64,000 bases of DNA from Boesenbergia rotunda (GCA_024364735.1 JAGFNQ010006433.1:42249-106248), one strand, 5' to 3'. Positions 44,914-57,640 are shown, counted from the first letter of the stretch. Numbers and translations are program-made. The notes: generated from the letters alone by a model not told the origin.

Positions 44914-47431
44914 TGATAGATACCATTTTGTTGATTATTTTAATTACTAAAATCCATGTTTGACCTATGTTTTTATTGTTTAATTGTGAAATTGCCCTAG
45001 GTTTTAGAACTTACGCTTATTTTGGACTTAATTACAAATTTACATTAAATTGGATTATTTGGCCACTTAATTTCTGATCTATTTTTGTAGGCATGAAAGG
45101 TTCATGGACCTAGGGCATACTGGGTCAAACTTGAGTCGGAAGTGACCCGGATCGAGTTATCAAGATTAGGATTAAATCTGGGTCATCCGATTCAAAAGCG
45201 GCTAGATCTGAGCCATCCGGGACCATCTGAAGCAATCCGAGCTAGGGCTAGGGTTGATCAAGCACCCTGATCAAGATCTGAAGGTTTCATTCCAATCAGA
45301 GCTAAATCAACCGTTGGATCAAGCTCGGAGGGCTCTACATCGTCCATTCAAAGATTAGGTTGATCTAGACCATCCGTTGCAAATCTGGAGGATCCGAGCT
45401 ACCACGAGGCAGATCCTGACCCTTGATAAACATCTGGAAGGTTTGGGTCAGATCAGAAAAAGATCAGCCGTTGGATTCATCCAAATTAATCAGAACCGTC
45501 CAATGCTAAGTATTTAATCAGATTTTCCACAGCTTCAGCTCTTCGTCGCGTCTTCGCCGCAAACGTCGTCTTCTTTGATAGTTCTTAGTTTTTCTTCGAT
45601 TTTCCTTCAATCCGAGGCGCGACCGCATCATTCTCTCCTTTGGATCAAGTTTCAGATCATTGGAAAAGGGTTTCCGAGAAGAATCTAGCTCTAAATTGCC
45701 CAAGAACAGGACTGATCGAGGTCTTGTCAGTTTTGCCATCACTTCCTGGAATTCAATGCTGCGCACCATTTCATCCATCTGAGAAGTTCAGAGGGGTTCC
45801 CTGAAGTGCTCGGATCAATCTCAAATCATCATCGCAGCTGAGTTGAAGGAATTGGATGGGTTTTCGCAATTGAGCAGAGCTAAGCTAGATTTGCTTCGCA
45901 GAGGCAGTTTTCCGGCGATGTGTTGAGCTTGCGGGTTCGAGGCTCATATCTTGTGTGACGGCAAGACAAATTTGAGCTAAGAGAAGGGATAGATGCTAGT
46001 TTAGTTAGTTAATTTCAGTCAATTAGCTATAATTTCGTTTCTGTAGTTAAATTTCGTTTCTACAGTTTCTGATTCTGTTTCATTAGCTGTAATTTCGTTT
46101 TGAATGGTTTTTGCAGTAGTTAAGTTTCAATTGTCAAGTTAGTTAGCTAATGAGCTTGTTTAGTGCACACTTGCTTTTAATTTTAGTTTAATTCCTGTCT
46201 AGTTGTTTTCGTTTCAGTTCTGTCAGCTCCTTCTCTGCGTATCTGAATTTCTTCCTGCGTATCAGATTTCTGCTGCTGCATAGCAAATTTTCCTTTACTT
46301 GTGTATCACTTCAGTTTCGTTTCTTCAACTCCACGTTTCACTTCTGCAATCCTTGCGTTCAAATTCTGCACACCAATAGTTTCTGAATTAAGTTTTGTTC
46401 TTTTGTGTGCAACTTTAGTTTCTGCATGAATTGCCTGCTGAATTTCTGCAATTCTGCTCTCATCATCTGCATTAGATTAGTTCTGAATGGGTTAGTTTCA
46501 TTGCTGCACATTAATGTGATAGCTTCTGAATGGTGTATCAAACGAGACCTTAACAAATTGATTGATGTCAGATTGTGTTCAGCCGGTTGGTTCTGAATTT
46601 TTCAGCGTGCCAATTTCAGATTAAGTATCAACTCCATTTCTGCATTCTCCACTATTATTGCTGCATTCTCCAATTGTATTTCTTCATTTGCGATTTTAGC
46701 ACATCAAGAGGTTCTGGTTTGATGAATCATTGCAACAGATAGCAACTTGAACAAGTTGTTTATGCATTTGATCGATTGCTGAAATTCTGCATCCCAAATC
46801 TACATGGAGTTTGATTCCTTCATTTCCCTGCTGAATTGGTTTTGTTCCTGCCTTGGTCAGTCTCAGGTTTGAGATTGTTTCATCCTTGCAGTAAACCTCA
46901 TTGATCGCCTAGCCCACTTCAAGCTGAATTAACCAGCTATATAATTCTGCAAACATTCTCAAGAATTGGCACAGGAGTTTCCTTTACTTGTGTATCAAGT
47001 TGCTTCATTCCCTTGCCATGTATCAAGCTAGATTTCGGCTTTAATTGATAACCTTCAAAGTTAAAATTCAACTGTAGTGTACTCTTGCATCTGAATTAAG
47101 TTTAATTCCTGAATTGTGCCAAAGTGCTTTAGATGATTGAGTGGTCAAGTGGTTGAGTCATTAATTGCATTCACCTTGTTTAGTCATTAGTTAAGTTTAC
47201 TTGCTTTTCATTGCTTCTCTATTTTTATTTGAAACCAAATCCAATTCTGATTTGAAACCCAAAAATATCAACGACACATAAACACGAGCGCGAATCAAAC
47301 AAACATCAACTAGTCCCCAGGAAAAATACGACCTGTGGCCCCTTTACTACGTTTTCATATTTTTGATTGCAAAAAGGGTTTCCAGCATTTTATAAATTCT
47401 AAATTCTGACGGATCCACATTCGTGACTACA
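44914..47431 (+). repeat. ORF-less 2.5-kb LTR-like repeat, copy 2
   Basis: Homologous to the reverse complement of 26412-29404. It begins TGATAGATACC and ends CGTGACTACA. It shares GTAGGCATGAAAGG and CCTAGGGCATACTGGG near the start and the TGTGGCCCC-TTTACTACGTTTTCAT clause near the end. It splits the 83-bp array. No coding capacity was recognised. Confidence 0.65.
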
Positions 47432-47725
47432 TTAATTAGCACCGCGAGGTATTAAGGTTTTTATTGTTGGTTGGGCATCCATAGCACTCAGACCAAGCCT
47501 AAGTAGCTTAGGCATCCGCAGCACCGCGAGGTATTAGGGTTTTTATCCTTGGTGGGGCGTCCTCAGCGCCCAGACCAAGCTTAAGTACCTCGGGTATCTG
47601 CGGCACCGCGAGGTATTAGTGTTTTTATTCATGGTAGGGCGTCCGTAGCTACCAGACTAAGCCTAAGTACCTCGGGCATCCGCAGCACCGTGAGGTATTA
47701 GGGTTTTGGTTTCTTGGTGATGTAC
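47432..47725 (-). repeat. 83-bp tandem repeat array, second block
   Basis: About three and a half units. The first 155 bp (47437-47590) repeat the last 155 bp of the main block (44755-44913) almost exactly. Confidence 0.9.
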
Positions 47726-47917
47726 TGACACTTTGGAGAGGGCACCTTCCCTTATTACTTGAATTCACTGTAAGGCAGCAAGAATACATAGTGCGGGTGC
47801 ACAATATACAAGGTAAATCATATCGGGGATGAGAGGGTCAGTGACAGTTGGCCTGCTCTGGGCTCATGAGTCTTTTGTTCCTGTCCTCCGGTGCACGATT
47901 GCTTCCTCTAGTTAGCT

Positions 47918-48400
47918 TTATGGAGCCCATAGGTTTTTCTGAGACCCTGATCTGAGTTCACCACTGTAACATCGCCGAGACACCAGCTGATCCCCTATGA
48001 CTTCAGCCACTCGGTCGTCCACGGGAAATTTTATCTTCTGGTGGTAGACATAGACCATCGCCTGGAAGACATTGAGCGCCGGGTGGCCCAAGATAGCGTT
48101 GTAGGATGAGGGAGCGTCCACAATCAAGAAAGGTGTCCTCCTGGTCCACTCAAGCACGTCGCTGCCTAATAATAGTGATTAGGTGATTTATCCAATCGGC
48201 TGTACTCGATACCCAGTGAAGTCGAGCAGTGGGGTCGAGACCGGGAGTAGCTCATCCTCGTCGATCTGGATTTGATCCAGAGCCGCCTTGTACAGGATGT
48301 TGACAGAACTTCCTGTATCGACGAAGATGCTCTTAACCTCGTAGTTGGTGATGCGGGCAAGGATTACTAGGGGTCTTCATGAGAAGCGTCCACTTCTTCA
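47918..48400 (-). pseudogene. Gypsy protease region
   Basis: The minus-strand frame at 48157-47918 reads FLIVDAPSSYNAILGHPALN and then AMVYVYHQKIKFPVDDRVAEV and GDQ..SRRCY. This is the conserved C-terminal half of the aspartic protease of plant Gypsy elements (YNAILGRPALN). The frame at 48360-48166 supplies the upstream part (DEDELLPVSTPLLDFTGY-like in shifted frame). The active-site DSG was not identified with confidence. The protease would cut the gag-pol precursor. Downstream on the minus strand the tandem array begins, so RT and integrase are missing. Confidence 0.75.
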
Positions 48401-49887
48401 ATGTCTGCTGGACCGAAAGAGATTGTAGGGTCGTGATCCTAGCTCCGACTGGTCCCAATTGAGTAGTTTTTCCGTCGCCGAGTATGAGACTTCTTTGACC
48501 GATGGGAATCTCCTCCAGTGGGTTCCCTGGATATTACTCCAACATGTCTCGAGGGCGGGCCACATACAAGGGCCTTGCCCTTCCAGGAATCCCTTTCTAA
48601 GGAGGGAGATCTGCGGGGTGCAGGCCCCCGACTCCTTCCTCGTGACCGTGACCGGGATCGATGTCGGGTCTCGTTTTCCCTGGTTTGTTACTGTCGGAGA
48701 GAAAGGCTTCACCCTGGAGATCATCAACGATACCCCACCTTATTCCACTTCCTCCGAGGTTTGGTGTATGCCTCCTCACTTAATTTCTTCTTCAAGGTAT
48801 GACACTCCTCAGTGGAGTGTTTTGTACTGCCGTAGAAACCGCAATACTTCGTCAATGGCTCCGGCTGCTCGGTATCCATCATCTCGACCAACCTTCGCAT
48901 GCCAACCCATTGGTCCTTCCCTAGGTGAAGGTCTTTTCCTCAGGCTGGAGTTGGGGGCTCCCTCCTTTCAGACCGGGGAACAACATGAGGGAGGACTCTG
49001 GTTGGTTCCTTGTGACGGACGTATTGCACCTCCACCACGTTGACGTGCTTGACAGAACGCCCTAGCAGATCATCGAAGCTGGTGGGTGGCTTCTTTACCA
49101 GGGATCGGAAAAAATCCCCTTCTACGAGCCCTTGTGTACAGGCACTGACGAGGATTTCCGATGTCACACTAGGCACGTCTTGTGCCTCCCTGTTGAACCG
49201 CTGGATGTACTCCTTGAGTGACTCTTTCGGCTTCTGCTTGAGGGCGAATAGAATAGTGTCGTCTTCTGATAACGATGGCTACTAGCGAAGTGGTAGATGA
49301 AGGCGGTTCTAAACTCCGTGAAGGAGTTGATAAAACATGATGGCAGCCTCTGGAACCATCGTTGGGCTGCTCCGGACAGGGTTTTCAAAAACTCGGTACT
49401 TCACACCGTCAGTATACTGGTGCAGGAATATCACATTTTTAAACTTACAGACATGATCCTCCGGATCTGTCTTCCCGTCGTAATCAGCGATCCCAGGCCC
49501 GCGAAACTACTTCGGCATGGGGTCTTCCACAATCTCGCACGAGAAGTGAGTAGAGGGAACCTTATGGGAGGCCTTAGGTTCCTCCCTTTTCCCTTATCCC
49601 TCTTTATGCCTCTGTGCTCTGGAGGCTACCGAGTTGGCCTTCTCAATGTCTCCGAGAGAGTCTCGTCGGTGGTCCGGGTCTGCTTTGGTGCGTCGCCCCA
49701 GAGGTGTGACGGATCATCGTGGTTGGGGGTGTGAGAGGGAGACCATCTCCTCTCGTCCAGAAGCACCTAGCTGCGAGGCGACTTGCTTGATTTGGTGATG
49801 TTCAAGCGCCCCCTTGATGGCGTTGGCCATCAACCGATCCAGTTCCTCTTTCATCAAGACAATGGGTTGTCCCGCCGGCTTTGCCAT
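48401..49887 (-). pseudogene. Gypsy gag, decayed
   Basis: The ATG at 49887 lies about 30 bp after the PBS and starts MAKPAGQPIVLTKEELDRL. The core at about 49390-49160 reads MKTLSGAAQRWFQRLPSC, SFTEFRTAFIYHFASSHRYQ, matching the retrotransposon gag pattern (L-G-A-W-LP-SI-F-L---F---F). Several frames and stops interrupt it, and its zinc knuckle was not seen clearly. An identical N-terminus occurs at 55737-55524. The plus-strand frames over this region (such as 48459-49043) are antisense shadows. Confidence 0.75.
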
Positions 49888-49936
49888 CGGTGCTCCTTCG
49901 GGTGCTTTACTGGTTTCTCACAGACGGCACCAAACT

Positions 49937-52900
49937 TGTTCCGGAAGGAATCAACGTCGACGGCCAGTCACCAGGGTTCTACTCACGCGGACGTTGGCGA
50001 TCGAAGAGGAAATCACACTCTGCGAGATTAACACACGCGTTAGGGGAACACTCCGGAGGTTGTCTGGCGGAACCCGCTCCGACGCTTAAGTCGGTGCCTC
50101 GATGGACAAAATGAAGAGAAGGCAAGATAGTATGTGTGTCACGCCCCGAGACCCAGGAGCCGCTGTGCCAATAGAAAATCGGACAGCACCTCCCCTGTCC
50201 GACGGACAATTTACACATACACACAGATAATATAACACAACCACGCAGTTTAAAGGGCCTCAAGCCTCAGATATATGCATAAACAACAGTTATATGATTG
50301 TAACTATCGAAAAACCAAATCCGAACTCACCTGAGCTGCCAGGGGGCAGGATCAAAACCAAAATCGAACGAAGTCCAACATAGGACTCAAAAGTACAATA
50401 TCATCCAATAAAACGTGCATACATGGTTAAAACATCACAACGGAAGCATAGGAATACTACAGGGTCCATAACAAAACAACAAAAAACCAAAAAGAGCTCC
50501 TCTGGAGCTGGGGACTGGCGGCTCGGGATCTCCTCGCAGACATCAACCTGAAATAAACATATATGGCAACGGGGTGAGTCCATAGCTCAGCGAATACCCA
50601 ACAGATATGCATAGAAGGTTATACCAACACTAAGAGTTCAGCTAATACAGACTCATATCAACAGTAGGGAAAGACTAGTACTGAACATACTGAGGTATAT
50701 ACATACCTGAATCCATCTAACCTGGAAAGAGGGTAAGAAATACCAAAGGAAAACCAATAGGCATATAAACATAGATAACAAGTCTCCAGTATATGCGATG
50801 TCAAACAAGTGTAGCAAATAAGTGCAGCAAACAATGCACGATGCAAAATATGCACATGGTGCAATGACATGGTCACCCATGACACCAGACAGAATCATCG
50901 TACACCTGTCATAGGGACGTCTGAACGGGTAGGGCTCTGACAACTGTACACCCTGCCATCACTGCTCCTGAGTGACCGAGTGGACAGGATGTTGGCGAGG
51001 GACCACCCCTCTACCCCAAGCAATGGGGGAGCTCCGCTCTCATCTCCTCGTGGCTCAGTACGAGAAGGGATCCCTGGCTGCTACCACGCCCGCGCTCACC
51101 CTCCAAACAGTGGCCGAACGGAGCAATACAGGGCAAATGCACACATCTACGGTATCCACTAACCCATGAGTGGCCGTGTGTGCAAGTCATGTACCGGAAG
51201 ACGATTAGGTTCAACCACAAGGGAGTCGCTGATCGCCGGCATGCAACAGTGCAAGGATGGTGTATGATAGATACACATACCTCTCTCCCAAGTCCTCAGT
51301 ATACTAGGTCTCAGTCTGAAATCCTACAATAGGAAATACAGGTAACCTACAAGGTATACTGGCCTGAAACTACAGATCTCTCAAGGTCAAGTGCAAGAGG
51401 TACATCCCGATATCTAAGCATACATACAGATATGACAATACCTGAGACCGAAGGGAACCAACAACATGATAACTCAGGGATAAACAACAAGTATCCAGAA
51501 CTGGCATAATAAACAGGGATAAACAACAATATCCAAAACAGACATAATAACCAGGGTAGCGTAGAATCTTACTGCTATCTATAACATTCTATGCATAACA
51601 AAATGACAATATCAAGATAGATAAGTCAAAGGGTACCCGCCTTAAAGTAGGAGTCCGTATACGAATGAACCTCTCGTCTGATACTCCGCAACAATCAGTG
51701 CCCTGTATCAAAGGCATAATGTTTAGCTACAATACATATAATTTATAGCTAAACGAGTCACCTCAATTTATTAGGATCGTCCTAATTATCCTGTTTCATT
51801 GAAGTAGTTACAATTAAATGGGTAACCCTTAATTATCCCAAGTCACCTAGACTAGATTCCAATTAGGTGTAGCACATCATTCATCAAGTTGCTAACCTCA
51901 AACATAACCAATTCATTCTAGACCATAGGAATCCAAACATTCTTAATCACACTTCGCCACATATTAACTCAATTTGATTAACCATATACTATTAATTATC
52001 ATCATAGTCATACCACTGATTTACACAGCCACCTACTGTAGCTCACGACATAGTGATAAAGAGTTTACATAGCTAAGCAAATAGAAAGACTAGATCCCAA
52101 AATAAAATTGCACTTCAAGATCTACAATTAAATCTGAAATCAATTCATCCCTACTAATCAAAACCAAATAGTCGTTTCATCCAAGATGAACCACCAATTA
52201 AATGACTCTTACCTGAGATGGCAACTTCCCCATGATCGACACTGCGAAGATTCTACCAAAATCGAAACCCACAGATCCAAACAATAACCACACACATTGA
52301 TACAAAGTAGCCCTCGGCCAAACACCAAGATACAAGTCCAAGCTACCATTTAACCCATAATCGAAACCACATCAATAGCTACCATTACTGATCTACTCAA
52401 TTTATGCTTGATTCTGTACAAGCTAGAAAACAATCCACAATCAACCTAGCTAACCCAAAATGACTTATCAACTAAACTTTAATTTCTTAACCAAGGCTTT
52501 AACCCACCTATACACTATGAATCAACCAAACCCTTCTTATTGAAATGAATACTAGCATAATCCTTGTGATAAACATTAATCTCAATTATATCACAGAGTT
52601 CAAATTTCCTCTTCTTCTATCCATCAACTTCGTCTATACTCCAACCAATTTTAGAGATTATCCATAATTAAGCAACAAGAGTGAACTTCCTTAATTAAAC
52701 CTTGGCTAATCGATCCACAAAAGATTTGTTCAAGATTAATATCAACAAATCAACACTTACCTGAGCGCAATCACCCAACAAGCACCCTCTTCTTTGTTCT
52801 GATCCAATGAGCGTAGAGGTTGCAAGACGAAAATGCCACCGGAATTCCCTCGTCTCCAATGACTCACATAAACCCTGGATCTGCCCTTGCTCAGCTAGGG

Positions 52901-53823
52901 TAAATCTTCGTGTGAGGTGACCCCTAGGATGAATCAGAAGCTAGGGCATGGCTCCAGATCAAGGTGGCAGCAATGGTCCAGGAACAGAAAGGGCAACTCG
53001 CGCCTGCGGCACTCCGGAGATGCGAGAGGGTGGCGGTCGGTGATGGATCGGTCGAAGAGGAAGAGAGGAGGGATCCCGAGAGAAGGAACACAGCGCCGGC
53101 GACCCACGTGATGGTGGCGACGGAGGTGAGATCGGGAGCAACGATCGGCGATGAGGGAGAGGGAAACGACTGCGTAGAGGGTCGGCGAGGCTCGAGCGAA
53201 AATGAAGAAGGGGGTCTCGGCCGATTAACCTAAGTTTATATATATATTTATATATATATATACCTCCAATAAATCATATTACCTCATTATATTCTATTAT
53301 TTATACAATTGATCCTCATAAATTCCACCCAGGATCCAAAAATATTTCAAAAAAATTTCCGTCATATTCTACAAGGTTATTTCTTGATTTAAACTTTATA
53401 ATTACTTGCCGTATTTTACAATGTGTGTAGTGAAGAATGCGTACCCCCTTCACCGAATGGGTTGGAATACCTTTTATACCTGTGGCGGCTGTCTTGGTGC
53501 GTTCTCAAGATCTATGTCACGTCCCCCCTTCGTCGATTACCGTATAGTCTTTGAAACGGTCCAGTTGTCATTAAGTTCGACCCGTTGCGACATTTAAGGG
53601 TCATGATAGCTCCGCGATAGTGGGGATGATTATCCACATATCCGAGGCAAAAGGGGGACCGTTACTTGAGGTCGAATGCTGCTTGGGCTTCGCTTTCTCG
53701 AGGTGATCTCGGGGTCTTATGGCCCGGGAGGTCCTGGGCGCTCCGCTTCCCCTAGGTGGTCTCGGGACCCGATTTCCCGAGGTGATCCCGGTAGGGGTTT
53801 TCTGATCCGATCTCCAGAGCGTA
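49937..53823 (-). repeat. Internal third LTR copy of the Gypsy element, interrupted and truncated
   Basis: 49937-50136 and 53426-53823 together match 55777-56378 with few differences. The end nearest 53823 lacks the last ~140 bp of the LTR. A PBS (49918-49932, one mismatch to TGGCGCCGTCTGTGA) and gag follow it on the minus strand. Confidence 0.88.
50137..53420 (-). repeat. Tekay-like Gypsy solo LTR
   Basis: 3284 bp, TGTAAAATACGGC to GGGGCGTGACA on the minus strand, flanked by the exact 5-bp duplication ATGTG (50132-50136 and 53421-53425). A TATATATAAAC stretch near 53235 (minus) is followed by a GC-rich leader, as in an LTR promoter. No internal domain, so it is a solo LTR. Lineage is inferred from length and the CGTGACA end. 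Short frames within it have no recognisable domain. Confidence 0.88.
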
Positions 53824-55330
53824 TTTACATCTGCGTATCCAGTGGTACCACCAACTGTACCCTCTACAATGTATTCTGCTGTACCATCAGCAGCGCCTGC
53901 CCTGCCAGTTCACCCGGCTCCACTCGCGGCTTCAGTTTCAGGATTTCCCACGATTCCTACTGTAGCTCCCATGTCGTTCTCTGCTGCAGCTCCAGTGGTG
54001 GATCCTATTGTTTCTATGGACTGGGCTAGGGCTAGGGCTAGAGCACGGATACCAGCATTGGCGGAGTCGGTGAAAGGCCGATTCACACTGTTCCATGGAG
54101 GACCTGACCCTCGGGTTGCTCGTTCTTGGATCGAGACCTTGGAGGGTACGTTTTATTATATGGCTTGTTCAGAGTGGGAGAAGGCAGAACTGGCTGCCTA
54201 CCATTTCCGTGATGAGGCGACTACTTGGTGGGCCACTCAGCGCACGGTCATTGGTGAGCAGCACATCACCTGGACAGCTTTCCGTGAGGCATTCGAGAGT
54301 CAGTACTTCCCCGTTGCATATCAGATGGCTCGACGTCAGGAATTTCTGAGTCTCAAGCAAGGAAAGCACACGGTCATGGAATATAATGCGAAGTTCAGCC
54401 GTCTAGCTGAGTACTGCCCCCAGTTGGTAGCACATGATAGAGAGAGGATGCTTCAGTTCATCCAGGGATTAGCCGGTTATATTCGGTTTCAGATAGCTGG
54501 GTTTGGTACGACCTCCTACCGTGAGGTGTTAGACAGAGCACTCCTGATCGAGATGGCACAGAAACAAGTGTATGGTGATAGCCAGTCGGATCAGGATACA
54601 CTATCAGACCCGGAGCAGCGGTATGCAGGACAAAAGAGGACCCGTAGGGACCATGATGTGCAGGAAAATTCTAGGACAGCTTCCCGACCTCCTAAGGAGG
54701 GGCGCTCATCAGCAGGACCTTCCAGATCATCGTAGCGGAATTGGAAGAGTGATTGTACTGTATTCCATTGCTTCCAGTGTGGGGCTAAGGATCACAGTAA
54801 GTCAGAGTGTCCCTTTGGCCAGAATGTATGTTATTTCTGTAAGTTCCCGGGGCATCAGAGTCGGGAATGTGATCAGCGGGCGATGCAGGAATCCGTAGAG
54901 GACACCACTCAGCGGAGTCGCTCTAGACCTTCGAGGTCGCAGGGAGGAGGTCAGCGTACCCAGACTTTTCCACGACAGGAGCAAGCAGCTCCCCCACCGG
55001 TTCACATCTATTGCCTGCATGGTTTTCAGCATACCCCACTTCGGTAGCACCCCAATCTTCTGCGACTGGTGGTTATTGTGGTCAGACGCATCTGACGCAT
55101 CAGCCTCTGCAGCCAGTCGCGACCTATTCGGTACACCAGCCGCAGCATTTTATTGCAGCCCCTGTGTTTCCATCCCAACCAGTTCTGATGATGCCACCAC
55201 CGAGTACCGATATAAGACGAGTATATGTGGCTACCCGAGGGGTGGCACCGCAGACCGATGGACCAGCCTTTCGCGGTATGATGTTTGTTATGCATATTTC
55301 AGCAAATAGTGATAGATATTGCTAGTTCTC
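53824..55330 (+). pseudogene. Chromovirus (Tekay-like) gag fragment
   Basis: The plus-strand frame to 54735 contains VKGRFTLFHGGPDPRVARSW, EKAELAAYHFRDEATTWWAT and FESQYFPVAYQMARRQEFLS, the standard retrotransposon gag domain. It then has an acidic-basic linker and stops at a TAG (54733-54735), probably a mutated Gln codon. The same frame continues into two zinc knuckles, CFQCGAKDHSKSEC (about 54770-54812) and CYFCKFPGHQSREC (about 54830-54872), and a Q/P-rich tail. Protease, RT and LTRs are absent. The N-terminus is cut at 53823 and the frame decays near 55050. The fragment is opposite in strand to the surrounding Gypsy element. Confidence 0.85.
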
Positions 55331-55523
55331 CTTATTGTTTGGCACGGATACACTAGGATGGGATCTAGCAGGTATCTACGATTAGATCATGGGGTAGTGT
55401 GCCTAGCGGCTGGCGAGATACTGGTTGTCAAACAGAGACAAGGGAGTCTACTAGATTCTATGGGTTGCTACCTTACTTAGGAAACGTATGATTAGTTTCC
55501 GTCTAGTAGTTACATGGTATAGG
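55331..55523. other. Short segment between gag fragments
   Basis: It may be continuing Tekay pol sequence (TGCCTAGCGGCTGGCGAGAT). No domain was identified. Confidence 0.35.
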
Positions 55524-55772
55524 TTTGGTGCGTCGCCCCAGAGGTGTGACGGATCATCATGGTTGGGGGTGTGAGAGGGAGACCATCTCCTCTCGTCCAG
55601 AAGCACCTATCTGCGAGGCGACTTGCTTGATTTGGTGATGTTCAAGCGCCCCCTTGATGGCGTTGGCTATCAACCGATCCAGTTCCTCTTTCGTCAAGAC
55701 AATGGGTTGTCCCGCCGGCTTTGCCATCGGTGCTCCTTCGGGTGCTTTACTGGTTTCTCACAGACGGCGCCA
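55524..55772 (-). pseudogene. PBS and N-terminal gag next to the 5' LTR
   Basis: The PBS TGGCGCCGTCTGTGA is at 55758-55772 (minus), four bases after the LTR. The ATG at 55737 begins the same MAKPAGQPIVLTKEELDRL reading as at 49887 and is open for about 55 codons. It is then cut at 55524 by the Tekay-derived segment. This is a duplicate of 49684-49932. Confidence 0.85.
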
Positions 55773-55776
55773 AACT

Positions 55777-56519
55777 TGTTCCGGAAGGAATCAACGTCGA
55801 CGGCCAGTCACCAAGGTTCTACTCACGCGGACGTTGGCGATCAAAGAGGAAATCGCACCCTGCGAGATTAACACGAGCGTTAGGGGAACACTCCGGAGGT
55901 TGTCTGGCGGAACCCGCTCCGACGCTTAAGTCGGTGCCTCGATGGACAAAATGAAGAGAAGGCAAGATAGTATGTGTGTAGTGAAGAATGCGTACCCCCT
56001 TCACCGGATGGGTTGGAATACCTTTTATACCTGTGGCGGCTGTCTTGGTGCGTTCTCAAGATCTATGTCACGTCTCCCCTTCGTCGGTTACCGGATAGTC
56101 TTTGAAACGGTCCAGTTGTCATTAAGTTCGACCCGTTGCGACATTTAAGGGTCATGATAGCTCCGCGATAGTGGGGATGATTATCCACATATCCGAGGCA
56201 AAAGGGGGACTGTTACTTGAGGTCGAATGCTGCTTGGGCTTCGCTTTCTCGAGGTGATCTCGGGGTCTTATGGCCCGGGAGGTCCTGGGCGCTCCGCTTC
56301 CCCTAGGTGGTCTCGGGACCCGATTTCCCGAGGTGATCCCGGTAGGGGTTTTCTGATCCGATCTCCAGAGCATATTTACCGCGCGGGAGGGGGGCCTGGA
56401 GGTTCCTTTTCCCGAGAGGGCCCTGGGAGCTCTGAAAGGGGAGTCGCTCAGACTCACCACATCTTGTCATTTAGCTTCTTCAGCCCATGTGTTCTGTCAC
56501 GGGCTATTTAACCCCATCA
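55777..56519 (-). repeat. 5' LTR of the Gypsy element
   Basis: 743 bp, TGATGGGGTTAAATAG to TCCGGAACA on the minus strand, complete, with ACGAG at its outer edge. Nearly identical to the internal third copy. Confidence 0.92.
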
Positions 56520-56524
56520 ACGAG

Positions 56525-57640
56525 ATTTGTATAATTGTCGAACCACGCAGGGTTAAGCGAATACTAATTGTATAATTGTGTGTTTTTTATATAATCGTGA
56601 TTAAATATTCATTAACCAACTGTTTTTTTTTAATTTATAGAATTGTGTGTTTAATTGTTTTTTTAAGTCTGCTCTCTTCTAGACTTTTATTGTAAAATAA
56701 TGGAAGCGATTTAAATGATCAAAAAAAAAATTAAGTGTTAAAAAAATACTAACAGACCAGAATAAAAAAAAGTAGTTATACATTTTAGATGCATTTGATA
56801 CACATACATAGAATATAGACTAGAATATTTATGGATAAAACTTATGGACCATGTATGTCCATTAATAATATTTTTTTATTAAACTTCTAAACAGAATAAG
56901 ATTTTAAATTAAAGAAACAAGTTCTAGAATGAAAGTTTGATTATTTCTAAATATAACAAAATCAAATTTAAACAAACTTCAACCAAGTTAAGCTCATAAA
57001 TTTTTTTTATAATTTGAATAACTATTTTAATTTAGCTTAATTCAACTACTATGTTAAGTAAATTATACTCGGCCTTAAATTCAATTAAATTCCTTAAATT
57101 CAATTAGATTTAATTAATCATCAACTTTCTGAACTTTAAGCTCGATTAATTAAATCTAGCTAGTTTGATTCAACCCATCATCATCACCATCAAATTGTCA
57201 ATTTGCGTGATTCAACTTACGAACAGCCTCAAAACTTATAGAAAAAGTAATCGAAAATAAACAAACGTATTGAAGAAAGTCGTAATGAAATTTCAAACAA
57301 CTTGATAAACGTGATTACGAGGGTAGGAAAAATCAAAAGGCATAAATTCCAACAAAGACATGCAATATCATACACTTTTTTTCTTTTTTGTGACTACATT
57401 TAATTGTATTCCAAATTGGATGCCGTCCGGATTCAAAATTAATTAGCCAAGAGCCGTACCAAACTTCTCTTTTTTTGTCTTATAATAATAATAATAATAA
57501 TAATAATTAAAAAAATGAAATAAAATCGATGGAGTTCGTCAGCTCACGCGAACATCATGAAATATATATATACACATTTTTTAAGAACCTAAATATCCCC
57601 AGGAGATATTTACGCAATTACCCTGACACATCAAGGTACG
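56525..57640. other. AT-rich intergenic spacer
   Basis: No gene or known repeat was recognised, apart from a TAA/ATA microsatellite at 57481-57510. Confidence 0.5.

Larger units (their letters stand above)
40600..56519 (-). mobile_element. Tat-like Gypsy retrotransposon with three LTR copies
   Basis: The outer LTRs at 40600-41341 (3') and 55777-56519 (5') both run TGTTCCGG to CCCCATCA in plus view. They are flanked by ACGAG at 40595-40599 and 56520-56524, so they bound one insertion. The interior has PBS, gag and protease on the minus strand, an 83-bp tandem array, an antisense ORF and a polypurine tract. It also holds an extra LTR-gag copy (49684-53823) and later insertions. RT, RNase H and integrase were not found, so the copy is non-autonomous. 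The Tat assignment rests on the PBS type, the antisense ORF and the 3' tandem repeats. Confidence 0.88.

Noticed and set aside
48459..49043. Plus-strand frame of 194 codons
   Set aside because: It is antisense to the decayed Gypsy gag and has no domain of its own.
52917..53233. Overlapping GC-rich frames
   Set aside because: They fall in the GC-rich leader part of the Tekay-like solo LTR and share no protein motif.
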